From the NCBI RefSeq assembly GCF_039542905.1, contig NZ_BAABIS010000001.1, forward strand, positions 4,402,001-4,466,000: 64,000 nucleotides of DNA, in the 5' to 3' direction. Shown here piece after piece: positions 1 through 7,951 of this stretch. How positions within the stretch are numbered: position 1 is the stretch's first letter; each line of letters starts with the position of its first letter. A program made the translations under genes and the position numbers. The stretch is from Kitasatospora terrestris (GTDB taxonomy: Bacteria; Actinomycetota; Actinomycetes; Streptomycetales; Streptomycetaceae). The notes beneath the pieces are model-generated. The model saw only the letters and a list, made by a program, of their open reading frames with translations, was not told the origin of the DNA and did not search any database.

Positions 1-197
1 GCGGTGACCGCGCCCTCCACGGAGTTCTCCACCGCGACGAACGCGCCGGCGGCCTCGCCGTTGCGGACCGCGTCCAGTGCCACCGGCACCGACGCCACCG
101 GCACCAGCTCCCGCGTCCCCGCCTCCGGCAGGGTGCGCAGCGCCACCTCGGTGAAGGTGCCCGCGGGCCCGAGATAGGTGTACCGGGTCGCCGACAT
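1..197 (-). CDS. pheA: Prephenate dehydratase, N-terminal part (cut by window edge)
   Basis: Prephenate dehydratase converts prephenate to phenylpyruvate in phenylalanine biosynthesis. Only the first 65 codons lie in the window. They read MSATRYTYLGPAGTF and later FVAVENSVEGAVT, the conserved opening of the family: the YLGPxGTF strand and the xxxENSxEGxV motif lining the prephenate site. The ATG at 197 is preceded by a good ribosome site (GGAGGCGGTC). The rest, including the C-terminal ACT regulatory domain usual in the family, lies beyond the left edge. The gene runs leftward and no partner is visible on its right. Confidence 0.93.
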   Translation of the reverse strand, partial: MSATRYTYLGPAGTFTEVALRTLPEAGTRELVPVASVPVALDAVRNGEAAGAFVAVENSVEGAVT

Positions 198-291
198 GAC
201 CGCCTCCGTAACGCTGGTGGTACCGAAACCGCCACTCTAGTCTCGCGCGTCCGCCCGGGTTCCCCCGTTCCACCCACTGGGCCCGGGGTCC

Positions 292-1512
292 TCAGCCCTC
301 CAGCAGCTGCTGTCCGACGTACCCGCCCTCGGGGGCGCCCGGGGGCACCGCGTACAGGCCGCTCGCCTCGTGCCGGAGGAACCGGGACAGGCCGTCGCCG
401 CGGGCCAGCCGCCGCTGCACGGGGACGAATCCGCGCGCCGGGTCCGCCTGGAACGCGACGAACAGCAGGCCGGCGTCGGGGGAGCCGTCGGCGAGCAGCC
501 CGTCCTGGTAGGAGAAGCCGCGGCGCAGCATCGCGGCGCCGCCGTTGGAGGCGGGCGCGGCGACCCGGACGTGCGCGTCGGGGGCGATCGCGAGGGTGCC
601 GTCCGGTCCGGTCGCCGCCAGGTCGACCGGGGTGGTCTCGCCGGCGCCGGGGCCGCCGGACAGCGGTGCGCCGTCCGACTTGCGGCGTCCGATCACCCGT
701 TCCTGACGGTCGGTCGGCTGGTTCTCCCAGTCGTCCAGCAGCATCCGGATCCGCCGCACCACCGCGTAGCTGCCGCCGGCCAGCCACGCCGGTCCGGTGG
801 CGAACACCTTCGCGGCGAAGTCCGGGTCGTCCGGCTTCGGGTTGTTGGTGCCGTCGACCTGCCCCATCAGGTTGCGGCCGGTCGTCGGCCGGGCGGTGGC
901 GCCCGGGGTCCGGCCGAAGCCGGCCATCTGCCAGCGCGGCACCGCCAGGCCGGCGGCCTGCCGCTGCAGCACCCGCAGCGCGTGGAAGGCCACCAGCGCG
1001 TCGTCCGCGCCGATCTGCAGCCACAGGTCGCCGTCGCCGCGGGCCGGGTCCAGTGCGTCTCCGGGGAAGGCGGGCAGCGGCGCCAGCGCCTCGGGCCGCC
1101 GGTCGGCGAGGCCAGCCTTGTCGAACAGCGTGGCGCCGAAGCCGAAGGTGACGGTCAGCGAGCAGGGGCCGGCGTCCAGCGCGATCTGGTTCTCGTGCCC
1201 GTCGGCCGGCTCGCCGCGGGTCAGCCGGGCGGCGGTCGCGGACCAGATCCGCAGCAGTGTCCGCAGCTGCTCCCGTCCGGCGGCCGGTGCCAGGTCGAAG
1301 GCGGCGAGGTGCACCCGCGCCTGGGCCGGCTCGACGATCCCGGCCTGCCGCGGCCCGTGGAACGGCACCGCGGCGGCGCCCGTGCCCGGTGCGGCGGCCG
1401 GGCCCGGCGAGGCCGCCGCCCGTCCGCCGACCGCGCCGCCGATCGCGCCGACCGCCAGCCCGGCCCCGGCGCCGCCCAGCAGGGCCCGCCGCGAGAACCC
1501 CTGCGCACCCAT
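292..1512 (-). CDS. DyP-type haem peroxidase, Tat-exported (EfeB-like)
   Basis: A 406-residue dye-decolourising peroxidase. The N-terminus carries a twin-arginine signal (GFSRRALLGG followed by a hydrophobic stretch to about residue 30), so the folded, haem-loaded enzyme is expected outside the membrane. The haem-pocket motif GQVDGTNNP, containing the DyP GxxDG signature, sits in the second half. An upstream GTG at 1521 is possible but overlaps the Shine-Dalgarno GGAGAGG; the ATG at 1512 is correctly spaced. It is the last gene of the leftward copper cluster, 18 bp after the CopC-CopD gene. EfeB-type proteins serve iron uptake or haem turnover, but no efeU or efeO is present, so the substrate is open. 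Confidence 0.9.
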   Translation of the reverse strand: MGAQGFSRRALLGGAGAGLAVGAIGGAVGGRAAASPGPAAAPGTGAAAVPFHGPRQAGIVEPAQARVHLAAFDLAPAAGREQLRTLLRIWSATAARLTRGEPADGHENQIALDAGPCSLTVTFGFGATLFDKAGLADRRPEALAPLPAFPGDALDPARGDGDLWLQIGADDALVAFHALRVLQRQAAGLAVPRWQMAGFGRTPGATARPTTGRNLMGQVDGTNNPKPDDPDFAAKVFATGPAWLAGGSYAVVRRIRMLLDDWENQPTDRQERVIGRRKSDGAPLSGGPGAGETTPVDLAATGPDGTLAIAPDAHVRVAAPASNGGAAMLRRGFSYQDGLLADGSPDAGLLFVAFQADPARGFVPVQRRLARGDGLSRFLRHEASGLYAVPPGAPEGGYVGQQLLEG

Positions 1513-1530
1513 CTGCGTCACCTCTCCGCC

Positions 1531-3543
1531 TCAGCCGCCGAGCTTGAGCTGCTGAACGGCCGTCACCTGGTCGATGTCGGAGGACCGGACGGTCACCGAC
1601 ACCACCCAGTTGCCCGCCAGCGGCAGCTGCGCGGTGCCCGACCAGCGGCCCGTGCCCCCGGACGTGAGGGCGACCGGCAGCGGGCCGAGGTCCCGGTCGG
1701 GCAGGGTGAACGCCAGCTCGATCTCCGGCACCTCGGTGGGGCGGCCGGTGGAGTCGTCCAGCTCCAGCCCGACCGCGTTCGGCCCGACCGCGGCCGGGTT
1801 GATCGACACGGTCGCGGTGCCCTTGGCGCCCGGGGTCCGTCCGCCGGTGTCGTACGGGATCTTCAGCTCGACGGTCCTCCCCGGCACGGTGGACACCCCG
1901 GGGGCGGGCGTCTGCGCGGTGACGGCGGACGCGGCCTGCGCGACCCGCCCGGGCGGGGAGTTGGTGAGCATCGTGGTGACCACCAGGACGGCGACGGCGA
2001 CCGCCGCCTCGACCACGACGGTCCGCCGCAGGCCCGCCCGGGCGCCGTCCGGTCGGGTGCCGGCGCTCGCGCGGGCCGCCTGCTGGCGGGCGAGCTGCGC
2101 GGCGCGGTCCGGGTCGACAGCCGCCGCGGGGCCGGCCGGTCCCGCGGGCGCGGCCGGCTCGGTGACGGGCGCCGCGGCGTCGACGGCCTCCGGCGCCGCC
2201 GCGCGGAGCTTCGCGGTCCAGGAGCGGGAGATCCACGCCACGCCGACCATCGCCGCGACGCAGCCGACCTTCACGAGCAGCAGGCGCCCGTACTCGGTGT
2301 CGACCAGCGCGCTCCACGAGCCGAGGCCGCGCCAGGACTGGTAGACGCCGGTCACCACGAGCGCGGTGACCGCGCCGAGCGCGAGCCGGGAGAACCGCTC
2401 GACCCCGCTCGCCGGCAGGCCGTTGCGCAGCCCGACCAGGACCGCCACCAGCCCGCCGAGCCAGAGCGCCATCGCGAGCAGGTGGACGGCGGCCATCGGC
2501 AGGGCGAGCGGGACCTGGATGCCGACGGAGGAGTGGTCCGCGCCGACCCAGGTCGCGCTCAGCGCCACGGCGAGGGCGAGTCCGGTGATGCCGAGGCCGA
2601 GCCGGGCGTCCCACTGCGGCCGGTCGGCGGCGCGCCGCTCCAGCCGCCGCAGCTCCGCCTCCTCGGCGGTGTCCTCGTCCACGGGGCCGCCGGCCGCCGT
2701 GCCCTCGTCCTCCGTGCCCTCGGTCTCCGGGCCGTCGGCCGCTGCGGTTTTCCGGGTGTCGGCCAACTGCCCGACCAGCAGCGACAGGAAGACGCCCGCA
2801 GCGGCGAGCAGCAGCAGCCGGGCGGCGAGCGCGGTGCCGATCCGCTCGTCGAGCGTGGTGCGCACCAGCGACAGGTCGAGGGCCTGCGCGATGCCGCTGC
2901 CCCGCTCGTACGGTCCGCGCAGCAGCAGCACGCCGACGGTGGAGACGAGCAGGGCGATCCAGCCGCCCATGAGCAGCCGCTGCACCGCCTGGACGGCGAT
3001 CCCGCGCGGCCACACGACCAGCACGAACGCGGCGACGCCGACCAGCAGCGCGAAGGCGGCGTAGGCGACGGTCCGGCCGAGGCCGTAGGCGAAGGCGACC
3101 GTGGTGTCGGCCTTGCCGCCCTGGACGGCGGTGGCGGAGACGGAGGTGTCCGAGGGGGCGCCGATGGAGAAGGTGAAGGCGCCGCCGATGGGGTGGGAGT
3201 CCTCGGAGACGGCCCGCCAGGCGACCGTGTAGGTGCCGTTGGCGAGGCCGCTCCTGAGGGTGACCCGGGCGGTGTCGGCCTTGCCGTCGGCGTGCTTGGG
3301 GTCGCCGTTGTCGACGGGCTTCCCGGCCGGGTCGAGGACCCGGACGGAGTCGGCGGCGAGCGAGACGCCCTCGCTGAAGACCAGCGTGACGGCGGCCGGG
3401 GCGCTGGGCACCACGGAGTCGCGCGCGGGGTCGGTGGACACCAGGTTGGCGTGCGCGGCGGCCGTCCCGGCCCCGCCGAGCAGCAGCGCCAGTACGGTGC
3501 CGAGCACCGCGAGCAGCGCGGCCGCCCTCCCGCGTACCGTCAT
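1531..3543 (-). CDS. CopC-CopD fusion copper transport/resistance protein
   Basis: A 670-residue membrane protein. After a signal peptide the mature N-terminus begins HANLVSTDPARDS, and a second motif EDSHPIGGAF follows about 90 residues later; these are the CopC copper-binding histidine regions. A polytopic CopD-like region follows (roughly residues 150-520, with a charged Glu/Asp-rich loop near 280-310), then a C-terminal soluble beta domain of about 110 residues resembling YtkA-like domains. The start at 3543 was chosen because longer starts run into the upstream PCuAC gene; GGAGGAGAGGGTG lies just upstream. It probably moves or buffers copper across the membrane together with the PCuAC and SCO1 proteins encoded before it. 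Confidence 0.88.
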   Translation of the reverse strand: MTVRGRAAALLAVLGTVLALLLGGAGTAAAHANLVSTDPARDSVVPSAPAAVTLVFSEGVSLAADSVRVLDPAGKPVDNGDPKHADGKADTARVTLRSGLANGTYTVAWRAVSEDSHPIGGAFTFSIGAPSDTSVSATAVQGGKADTTVAFAYGLGRTVAYAAFALLVGVAAFVLVVWPRGIAVQAVQRLLMGGWIALLVSTVGVLLLRGPYERGSGIAQALDLSLVRTTLDERIGTALAARLLLLAAAGVFLSLLVGQLADTRKTAAADGPETEGTEDEGTAAGGPVDEDTAEEAELRRLERRAADRPQWDARLGLGITGLALAVALSATWVGADHSSVGIQVPLALPMAAVHLLAMALWLGGLVAVLVGLRNGLPASGVERFSRLALGAVTALVVTGVYQSWRGLGSWSALVDTEYGRLLLVKVGCVAAMVGVAWISRSWTAKLRAAAPEAVDAAAPVTEPAAPAGPAGPAAAVDPDRAAQLARQQAARASAGTRPDGARAGLRRTVVVEAAVAVAVLVVTTMLTNSPPGRVAQAASAVTAQTPAPGVSTVPGRTVELKIPYDTGGRTPGAKGTATVSINPAAVGPNAVGLELDDSTGRPTEVPEIELAFTLPDRDLGPLPVALTSGGTGRWSGTAQLPLAGNWVVSVTVRSSDIDQVTAVQQLKLGG

Positions 3544-3572
3544 TGCGGTCACCCTCTCCTCCATCTCGGCCG

Positions 3573-4052
3573 TCAGCTTCCTGGACGGTACGTCAGCGGC
3601 TTGACCGGGACCTTGACCGCGATGGTGCCGCTCTTGGCGAAGGTCAGGTCGAGTTCCAGTTCGTCGCCGAGGGCGGGCTGCCTGGTCCACCCCATGATCA
3701 TCAGGTGGGTGCCGCCGCGGGCGAGGTCCAGGGTGCCGTGCGCGGGCACGGGGAGGCTCTGCACCTCCTCCATCGAGCCGGTGGTGGAGCGGTGCATGGT
3801 GACCGATCCGGCGGCGGGGCTGGTGACCTTGAGCAGCCGGTCCTCGCCCTCGCCCTCGTTGCGGACGGTCAGGTAGCCGGCGCCCATCCCGCCGGGCGTC
3901 GCCGGCAGCGGGATGTAGGGGTCGGCGACGGTCAGCTTCGCCGCCGCGTCCGAGGAGGGCGCCGGTCCGGACTCCGACCCGCAGCCGACCAGTATCACCG
4001 CGGCGGTCAGCGCGACCGCGGTGCCCGCGCCGATCAGCGCGGCCCGCCTCAC
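3573..4052 (-). CDS. PCuAC periplasmic-type copper chaperone lipoprotein
   Basis: A 159-residue protein with a lipoprotein signal (VILVGCGSE, lipobox cysteine near residue 24). The PCuAC/DUF461 copper site is visible as MHRSTTGSM and, further on, GGTHLMIMG, matching the family H-M-x10-M-x21-H-x-M pattern. Such chaperones bind Cu(I) outside the membrane and load the CuA centre of cytochrome c oxidase with SCO1. The GTG start at 4052 overlaps the stop of the upstream SCO1 gene by 4 bp, so the two are translationally coupled and almost certainly work together. Confidence 0.93.
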   Translation of the reverse strand: MRRAALIGAGTAVALTAAVILVGCGSESGPAPSSDAAAKLTVADPYIPLPATPGGMGAGYLTVRNEGEGEDRLLKVTSPAAGSVTMHRSTTGSMEEVQSLPVPAHGTLDLARGGTHLMIMGWTRQPALGDELELDLTFAKSGTIAVKVPVKPLTYRPGS

Positions 4053-4720
4053 GCCGGCACCCCCTTGGCGAGCAGCGCCACGTCGTGGGCGAAGGTCTCC
4101 ATGGTGGTCCCGCTCATGTACAGCAGGTGCGCCTTGTCGTCGGACGGCAGGAAGCCGAGCACCTGGGCGCCGTGGGTGGAGGTGACGGTGCCGTCGGCGT
4201 TGACGATCGGGTCCTCGACCAGGATGCCGAGCGGCTTGGCGGCCTCCTTGACCTTGGCGAGGTCGCCGGTGAGGCCGATGAAGCCGGTGCCCATCGAGTC
4301 GAGCCAGGTGCGCAGCACCTTCGGGGTGTCGCGCTCGGGGTCGGTGGAGACGAAGACGACGTCGATCTTCTTGCGGTCCTCGGCGGGGAGCCTGGACATC
4401 GCGACGCCGATGTCGCCCATGGTGGTCGGGCAGACGTCGGGGCAGCTGGTGTAGCCGAAGAACAGCAGGGTGGCCTTGCCGGCGGTCTGCTCGCGCAGGT
4501 CGTACGGCCGGCCGGAGGTGTCGGTGAGCACCAGGCCGGGCTTGTCGAAGTGCTTCTTCAGCACGGAGGCCTGGTAGGGGGAGCCGCTGCTCTCCTTGCT
4601 GACCTTGGCGGGCGAGTCGCCGCTGCCGGAGCCGCCGGAGGAGGAGCAGGCGGTGAGGGCGAGGGCGGCGGACAGCGCGAGGGCGGCGGTGCCGAGCAGC
4701 CGGCGGTGGGTGGAAGCCAT
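4049..4720 (-). CDS. SCO1/SenC copper chaperone lipoprotein
   Basis: A 223-residue lipoprotein (signal ending ALTACSSSG) with a thioredoxin-like SCO domain. FFGYTSCPDVCPTTM supplies the CxxxC copper-binding pair, and a histidine further on in STHGAQVLGF is the likely third ligand. SCO proteins deliver copper to, or keep reduced, the CuA thiols of cytochrome oxidase subunit II. The gene overlaps the PCuAC gene by 4 bp and follows the YcnI-type gene at 77 bp, in one leftward cluster. Length and motif spacing are normal for the family. Confidence 0.93.
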   Translation of the reverse strand: MASTHRRLLGTAALALSAALALTACSSSGGSGSGDSPAKVSKESSGSPYQASVLKKHFDKPGLVLTDTSGRPYDLREQTAGKATLLFFGYTSCPDVCPTTMGDIGVAMSRLPAEDRKKIDVVFVSTDPERDTPKVLRTWLDSMGTGFIGLTGDLAKVKEAAKPLGILVEDPIVNADGTVTSTHGAQVLGFLPSDDKAHLLYMSGTTMETFAHDVALLAKGVPA

Positions 4721-4797
4721 GGGGACGTGATCCTTCGTGCGGGGCGAGGGCGGGCCGCCGGGCCGCGTCCGCGGGGGACGCGGCCCGGCCGCTGGGG

Positions 4798-5520
4798 TCA
4801 GGCGTTCTTGCGGCGCAGGCCGGCGACGCCGAGCGCGGCGCCGATCACGCCGACCACGATGCCGACCACACCGAGGGTGCGGGCGGTGGCGTCGTCGGAC
4901 GCGGCGGCGGCCTGCCCGGGGGAGGCCTGGGGCTTGGCCGCGGCGGCGTCGCCGGAGTGGTGGTCGCCGGCCGCGGCGGCCTTGTCGAGGGTGAGGACCG
5001 GCGCGGGCTTGGCCGGCTCGGGCTGGCCGTCCTTGGCCTCCTCGATCCAGCGGGCGACGTCGCCGTTGTCGTACGTCTGGAGGGCCTTGAAGGTCAGCTT
5101 GTCGGTGTCGGTCGGCAGCGCGCCGAGCGAGACCCGGAACTCCTGGAACTGGCCGGGCCCGATCTTCGTCCCGGCGTCGGCGGTCCAGGTGATCTTCGAG
5201 ACGGCCTCGGTGATCTCCTTGCCGTGCGCGTTCAGCGGCTTGTCGAGCTTGGACTTCTCCAGGGTGGCGGTCCAGCCGGGCAGCGGCTGGGTGCGCACCG
5301 AGGCCATCGGGTGGTCCATCGGCAGGTTGACCTCGAGCTTCACGGTCGAGGCGGTGTCGCTCTCGTTCGGCACCCGGAAGGCGACGGCGGTGTAGCCGCC
5401 CTGGGTGGCGTTGCCGGGCTGGACGGTGACGTGCGCGGCGGCCGGCAGGGCGGCGGCGAGCACGGCGACGGTGGCGAGCAGGCCGGCGGAGGCCAGGCGG
5501 ACGGCAGGAAGGGCACGCAT
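4798..5520 (-). CDS. YcnI-like (DUF1775) copper-binding surface protein
   Basis: A 240-residue protein with a Sec signal peptide cleaving after LPAAA, giving a mature N-terminus HVTVQPGN. The leading histidine begins the copper site of YcnI-family proteins. A beta-rich DUF1775 domain spans about residues 30-170, followed by an Ala/Pro/Lys-rich linker and a C-terminal membrane anchor with a basic end (LRRKNA). The ATG at 5520 has a good ribosome site (GGAG, 9 bp upstream). It is cotranscribed with the SCO1, PCuAC and CopC-CopD genes, which points to extracellular copper binding. Confidence 0.88.
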   Translation of the reverse strand: MRALPAVRLASAGLLATVAVLAAALPAAAHVTVQPGNATQGGYTAVAFRVPNESDTASTVKLEVNLPMDHPMASVRTQPLPGWTATLEKSKLDKPLNAHGKEITEAVSKITWTADAGTKIGPGQFQEFRVSLGALPTDTDKLTFKALQTYDNGDVARWIEEAKDGQPEPAKPAPVLTLDKAAAAGDHHSGDAAAAKPQASPGQAAAASDDATARTLGVVGIVVGVIGAALGVAGLRRKNA

Positions 5521-5657
5521 CAGGGGTTCTCCGGAGGAGGACGGCGGGGCCGCACGCACGGCGGGCCCGCGGGAACGGGGTGTGGGTGGCCGTCCCGCGC
5601 GTGGGCGGGCGACGGCATCGCGTGGGCGCGCCCGAACCCCGTCGTACCGGGCCCGGG

Positions 5658-6476
5658 TCAGCGCGCGAACGCCGCCGGGGGCCCTCGCCGGATCGGGCTG
5701 CACAGCAGCGCGGCAGCCGCCGGCAGCCGCCGATCCTCGGCCCGGGTGCGCCGCCGGGCGGGTGTACGGCCCTCGGCGAGCGGCCCGAGCAGCAGGGCGG
5801 CGGCCAGCGCCAGCACGGTGCGCAGCGGACCGGCCCACTGCCGGGCGGTGTGCGCGGTGAGCCGGACCAGCCGCCACAGCGCGGCCTCGCCGCGGCGCAG
5901 CCACCAGCCGGCCACCAGGGCGGCGGCGAGGTGGCCGAGCAGCATGCCGGGGGTCGTCCCGAGCAGCCCGGAGGCGTGCGTCCCGGCGGCCGTCGCGGTG
6001 AACGCCTGCGGGTCGAGGCCCGCGGCGCTGACCACCTGCTCGGCGGTGGTGCCGGGCGGCACGGGGGTCGGGCCGTTGCCGACCCGGTCGTCGCAGAGCA
6101 GCCGGCCGGCGGCCTGGGCCAGTGCGTCCGGGTGGTGCATTCCGGCCATCGCCGGGCCGCCCGGCACGCCGCCGGACACGCTGTGGAAGAGGTAGTGCAG
6201 GCCGAGCTGGCCGAGGCCGAGCGCCGCGGCGATCACCGGCAGGCCGCGCTCGCGGCCGCCGAGCAGGGCGGCGAGCACACCGACCGCCAGGAAGCCCGTG
6301 ACCAGCGCCCGCGGCGCCACCTCGCCGCCGCCGACCAGCGCGTGGCCGACCGCCGCGATCAAGGTGCACACCAGGGCGAACGGCACCGCGCGCAGCACCC
6401 GCAGATCCCAGGCGGCGGCCGTCACCCCGGCGGGTGCGGCGGCGCCCCGGCGGGCTGCGGCGGTGAGGTCAGTCAT
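5658..6476 (-). CDS. Polytopic membrane protein of unknown function in the copper cluster
   Basis: A 272-residue protein with about five or six hydrophobic segments: near residues 30-50, 55-75, 80-100, and again around 170-190 and 215-235. A His/Met-containing stretch GMHHPDA sits in the middle, and the C-terminus is Arg-rich and probably cytoplasmic. No catalytic motif was recognised. It is the first gene of the leftward copper cluster, 137 bp before the YcnI-like gene. The His/Met loop and this context suggest a copper-related role, but that is inference only. Confidence 0.72.
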   Translation of the reverse strand: MTDLTAAARRGAAAPAGVTAAAWDLRVLRAVPFALVCTLIAAVGHALVGGGEVAPRALVTGFLAVGVLAALLGGRERGLPVIAAALGLGQLGLHYLFHSVSGGVPGGPAMAGMHHPDALAQAAGRLLCDDRVGNGPTPVPPGTTAEQVVSAAGLDPQAFTATAAGTHASGLLGTTPGMLLGHLAAALVAGWWLRRGEAALWRLVRLTAHTARQWAGPLRTVLALAAALLLGPLAEGRTPARRRTRAEDRRLPAAAALLCSPIRRGPPAAFAR

Positions 6477-6611
6477 GGCCGGGCCATCATCTCACCGCCT
6501 ACACCGCCGTCCGGGCCAGGGGCCGGAATGCGCCGCGGCCGGGGTGCGGCACGGCCGGAAACCGCTCCCCGGCCGGTGGTGCGCCGGTCCGCGCGTTGAC
6601 CCGAACGGGCC

Positions 6612-6637
6612 CGGCGCGCGCGGCGCTGCGCGCGCCG
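6612..6637. other. GC-rich hairpin in the divergent region 6477-6763
   Basis: CGGCGCGCGC at 6612 pairs perfectly with GCGCGCGCCG ending at 6637 around a six-base loop. It lies between two divergently transcribed genes, so it does not terminate either; it may be leader structure or chance in this GC-rich sequence. The surrounding 287 bp holds no gene I can support; promoters for both neighbours must lie there. Confidence 0.4.
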
Positions 6638-6763
6638 CTCGGCACACTCATCCGCACCAGTCCATCCGCCGAACGGGCGGCGTTCGGCCCTACGGACGGT
6701 TCACCGCGAAATCACTCGGAGATACCTAGTTGTATGTGGAGCCGCAGCCAGGAGGGACCTCCC

Positions 6764-7417
6764 GTGGACATCTGGTGGACTCTGCACCTCAAGCGCGACC
6801 CGGCCAGCGTGCCGCTCGCCCGCCGCATCCTGCTCGGCGCCATGGAGACGGCCGGGGTGGACCGGCAGATCGCCTTCGACCTCGGGGTCGCGCTGACCGA
6901 GGCGTGTGCCAACGCCGTCGAGCACGCCGTCACCGACCGCCCCGACGAGGGCTTCCAGGTGACCGCCTCGCTGGCCGGCGACCGGCTGCGGATCGAGGTG
7001 GTGGACTCCGGCCCCGGCCTGCCGCCGATCGCCGCGCCGGTGCCGTCCGCCGAGCCCGCGCCGCGCCGCACCGTCCCGGCCCCGCCGGGCCGCCCCACCG
7101 CCGCCCGGTGTCGCACCCGCCGGGGCCGGGCCTCGCTGCCGGCCCGGGTGCTCTCCCCGCACCGGCCGCGCCCGGCCGACCGGCCCGCCCCGTACGACAC
7201 CCACGTCGTCCCGGCCGGCCGGCCGCTGCCCGCCGCCGTGCGCGCCCCCGATGCCGGAGCGGTGCCCGACCTGGCCGCCGAGTCCGGCCGCGGCCTGTTC
7301 CTGATCCACGCGCTGACCGACCACGTCCAGCTGCGCAACCACCCGCTGCGCGGGGCGATCGTCAGCTTCGACAAGATCCTCAAGTGGCAGGACGACGCCC
7401 TGCTCCGGGCCTCCTGA
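6764..7417 (+). CDS. ATP-binding anti-sigma-factor-type regulator (HATPase_c/RsbW-like)
   Basis: A 217-residue protein of the histidine-kinase-like ATPase fold used by RsbW/SpoIIAB-type anti-sigma factors. The N box is seen as ALTEACANAVEHAV and the G1 box as VVDSGPGLPP. A Pro/Arg-rich insertion of about 70 residues separates this from the G2-like end SGRGLFLIHALTDHV. The GTG at 6764 is preferred because AGGAGGGA lies 9-16 bp upstream; an ATG at 6734 in the same frame lacks a comparable site. Such proteins are usually paired with an antagonist or a PP2C phosphatase; none is adjacent, so its target is unknown. Confidence 0.85.
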   Translation: MDIWWTLHLKRDPASVPLARRILLGAMETAGVDRQIAFDLGVALTEACANAVEHAVTDRPDEGFQVTASLAGDRLRIEVVDSGPGLPPIAAPVPSAEPAPRRTVPAPPGRPTAARCRTRRGRASLPARVLSPHRPRPADRPAPYDTHVVPAGRPLPAAVRAPDAGAVPDLAAESGRGLFLIHALTDHVQLRNHPLRGAIVSFDKILKWQDDALLRAS

Positions 7418-7546
7418 CCGGCCCCTGCGACCGCGCCGGAAAAAACTTCGGAGATTCCCGCCACGACATGTCGAGAACGCCGCCCCGGCTTCTACCTGTC
7501 CGTGAGAGCGTCCTTCGGGGGCGCCGTCACCAGAAGGAGCGGGACC

Positions 7547-7951
7547 ATGAAGTACATGCTGCTGATGCAGTTCAGCCAGGCCGGCGCCGACTTCCCGTCG
7601 ATCACCGACTGGACGCCGGAGGAGATCCGGGCGCACATCGGGTTCATGCGCGAGACCAACGCCAAGCTGGCCGCCGCCGGTGAGCTGGTCGACGCACAGG
7701 GCCTGGCGATGCCGGACACCGCGCGGATCGTCCGCTCCGGCCCGGCGGGGGAGCCGCTGGTCACCGAGGGGCCGTTCGCCGAGACCAAGGAGTTCCTGGC
7801 CGGCTGGTGGATCGTCGACGTGGAGAGCGCGGAGCGCGCGGTGGCCATCGCCGCCGGCTGCTCGGCCGCCCCCGGCCCGGGCGGGGCGCCGCTGAACATG
7901 CCGATCGAGGTCCGCGAAGTGATGTCCGCGCCGCCCACCGAGGAGGCGTGA
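7547..7951 (+). CDS. YCII/DGPF-domain protein paired with ECF sigma factor
   Basis: A 134-residue protein of the YCII-related (DGPF) family. Characteristic stretches are MKYMLLMQFS at the start and VTEGPFAETKEFLAGWWIVDV in the middle, where the DGPF-like signature is EGPFAE. The ATG at 7547 follows AAGGAGCGGG. Its stop overlaps the GTG of the downstream sigma factor gene (GTGA). From established knowledge, DGPF proteins are the standard genomic partners of ECF42 sigma factors, although their biochemical role is not settled; a regulatory or sensing function is likely. Confidence 0.9.
   Translation: MKYMLLMQFSQAGADFPSITDWTPEEIRAHIGFMRETNAKLAAAGELVDAQGLAMPDTARIVRSGPAGEPLVTEGPFAETKEFLAGWWIVDVESAERAVAIAAGCSAAPGPGGAPLNMPIEVREVMSAPPTEEA

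Noticed and set aside
370..3876. Very long open frame (1168 codons) on the plus strand
   Set aside because: It is antisense to the DyP and CopC-CopD genes; composition is low complexity Arg/Gly/Asp and no family motif appears. A GC-skew shadow.
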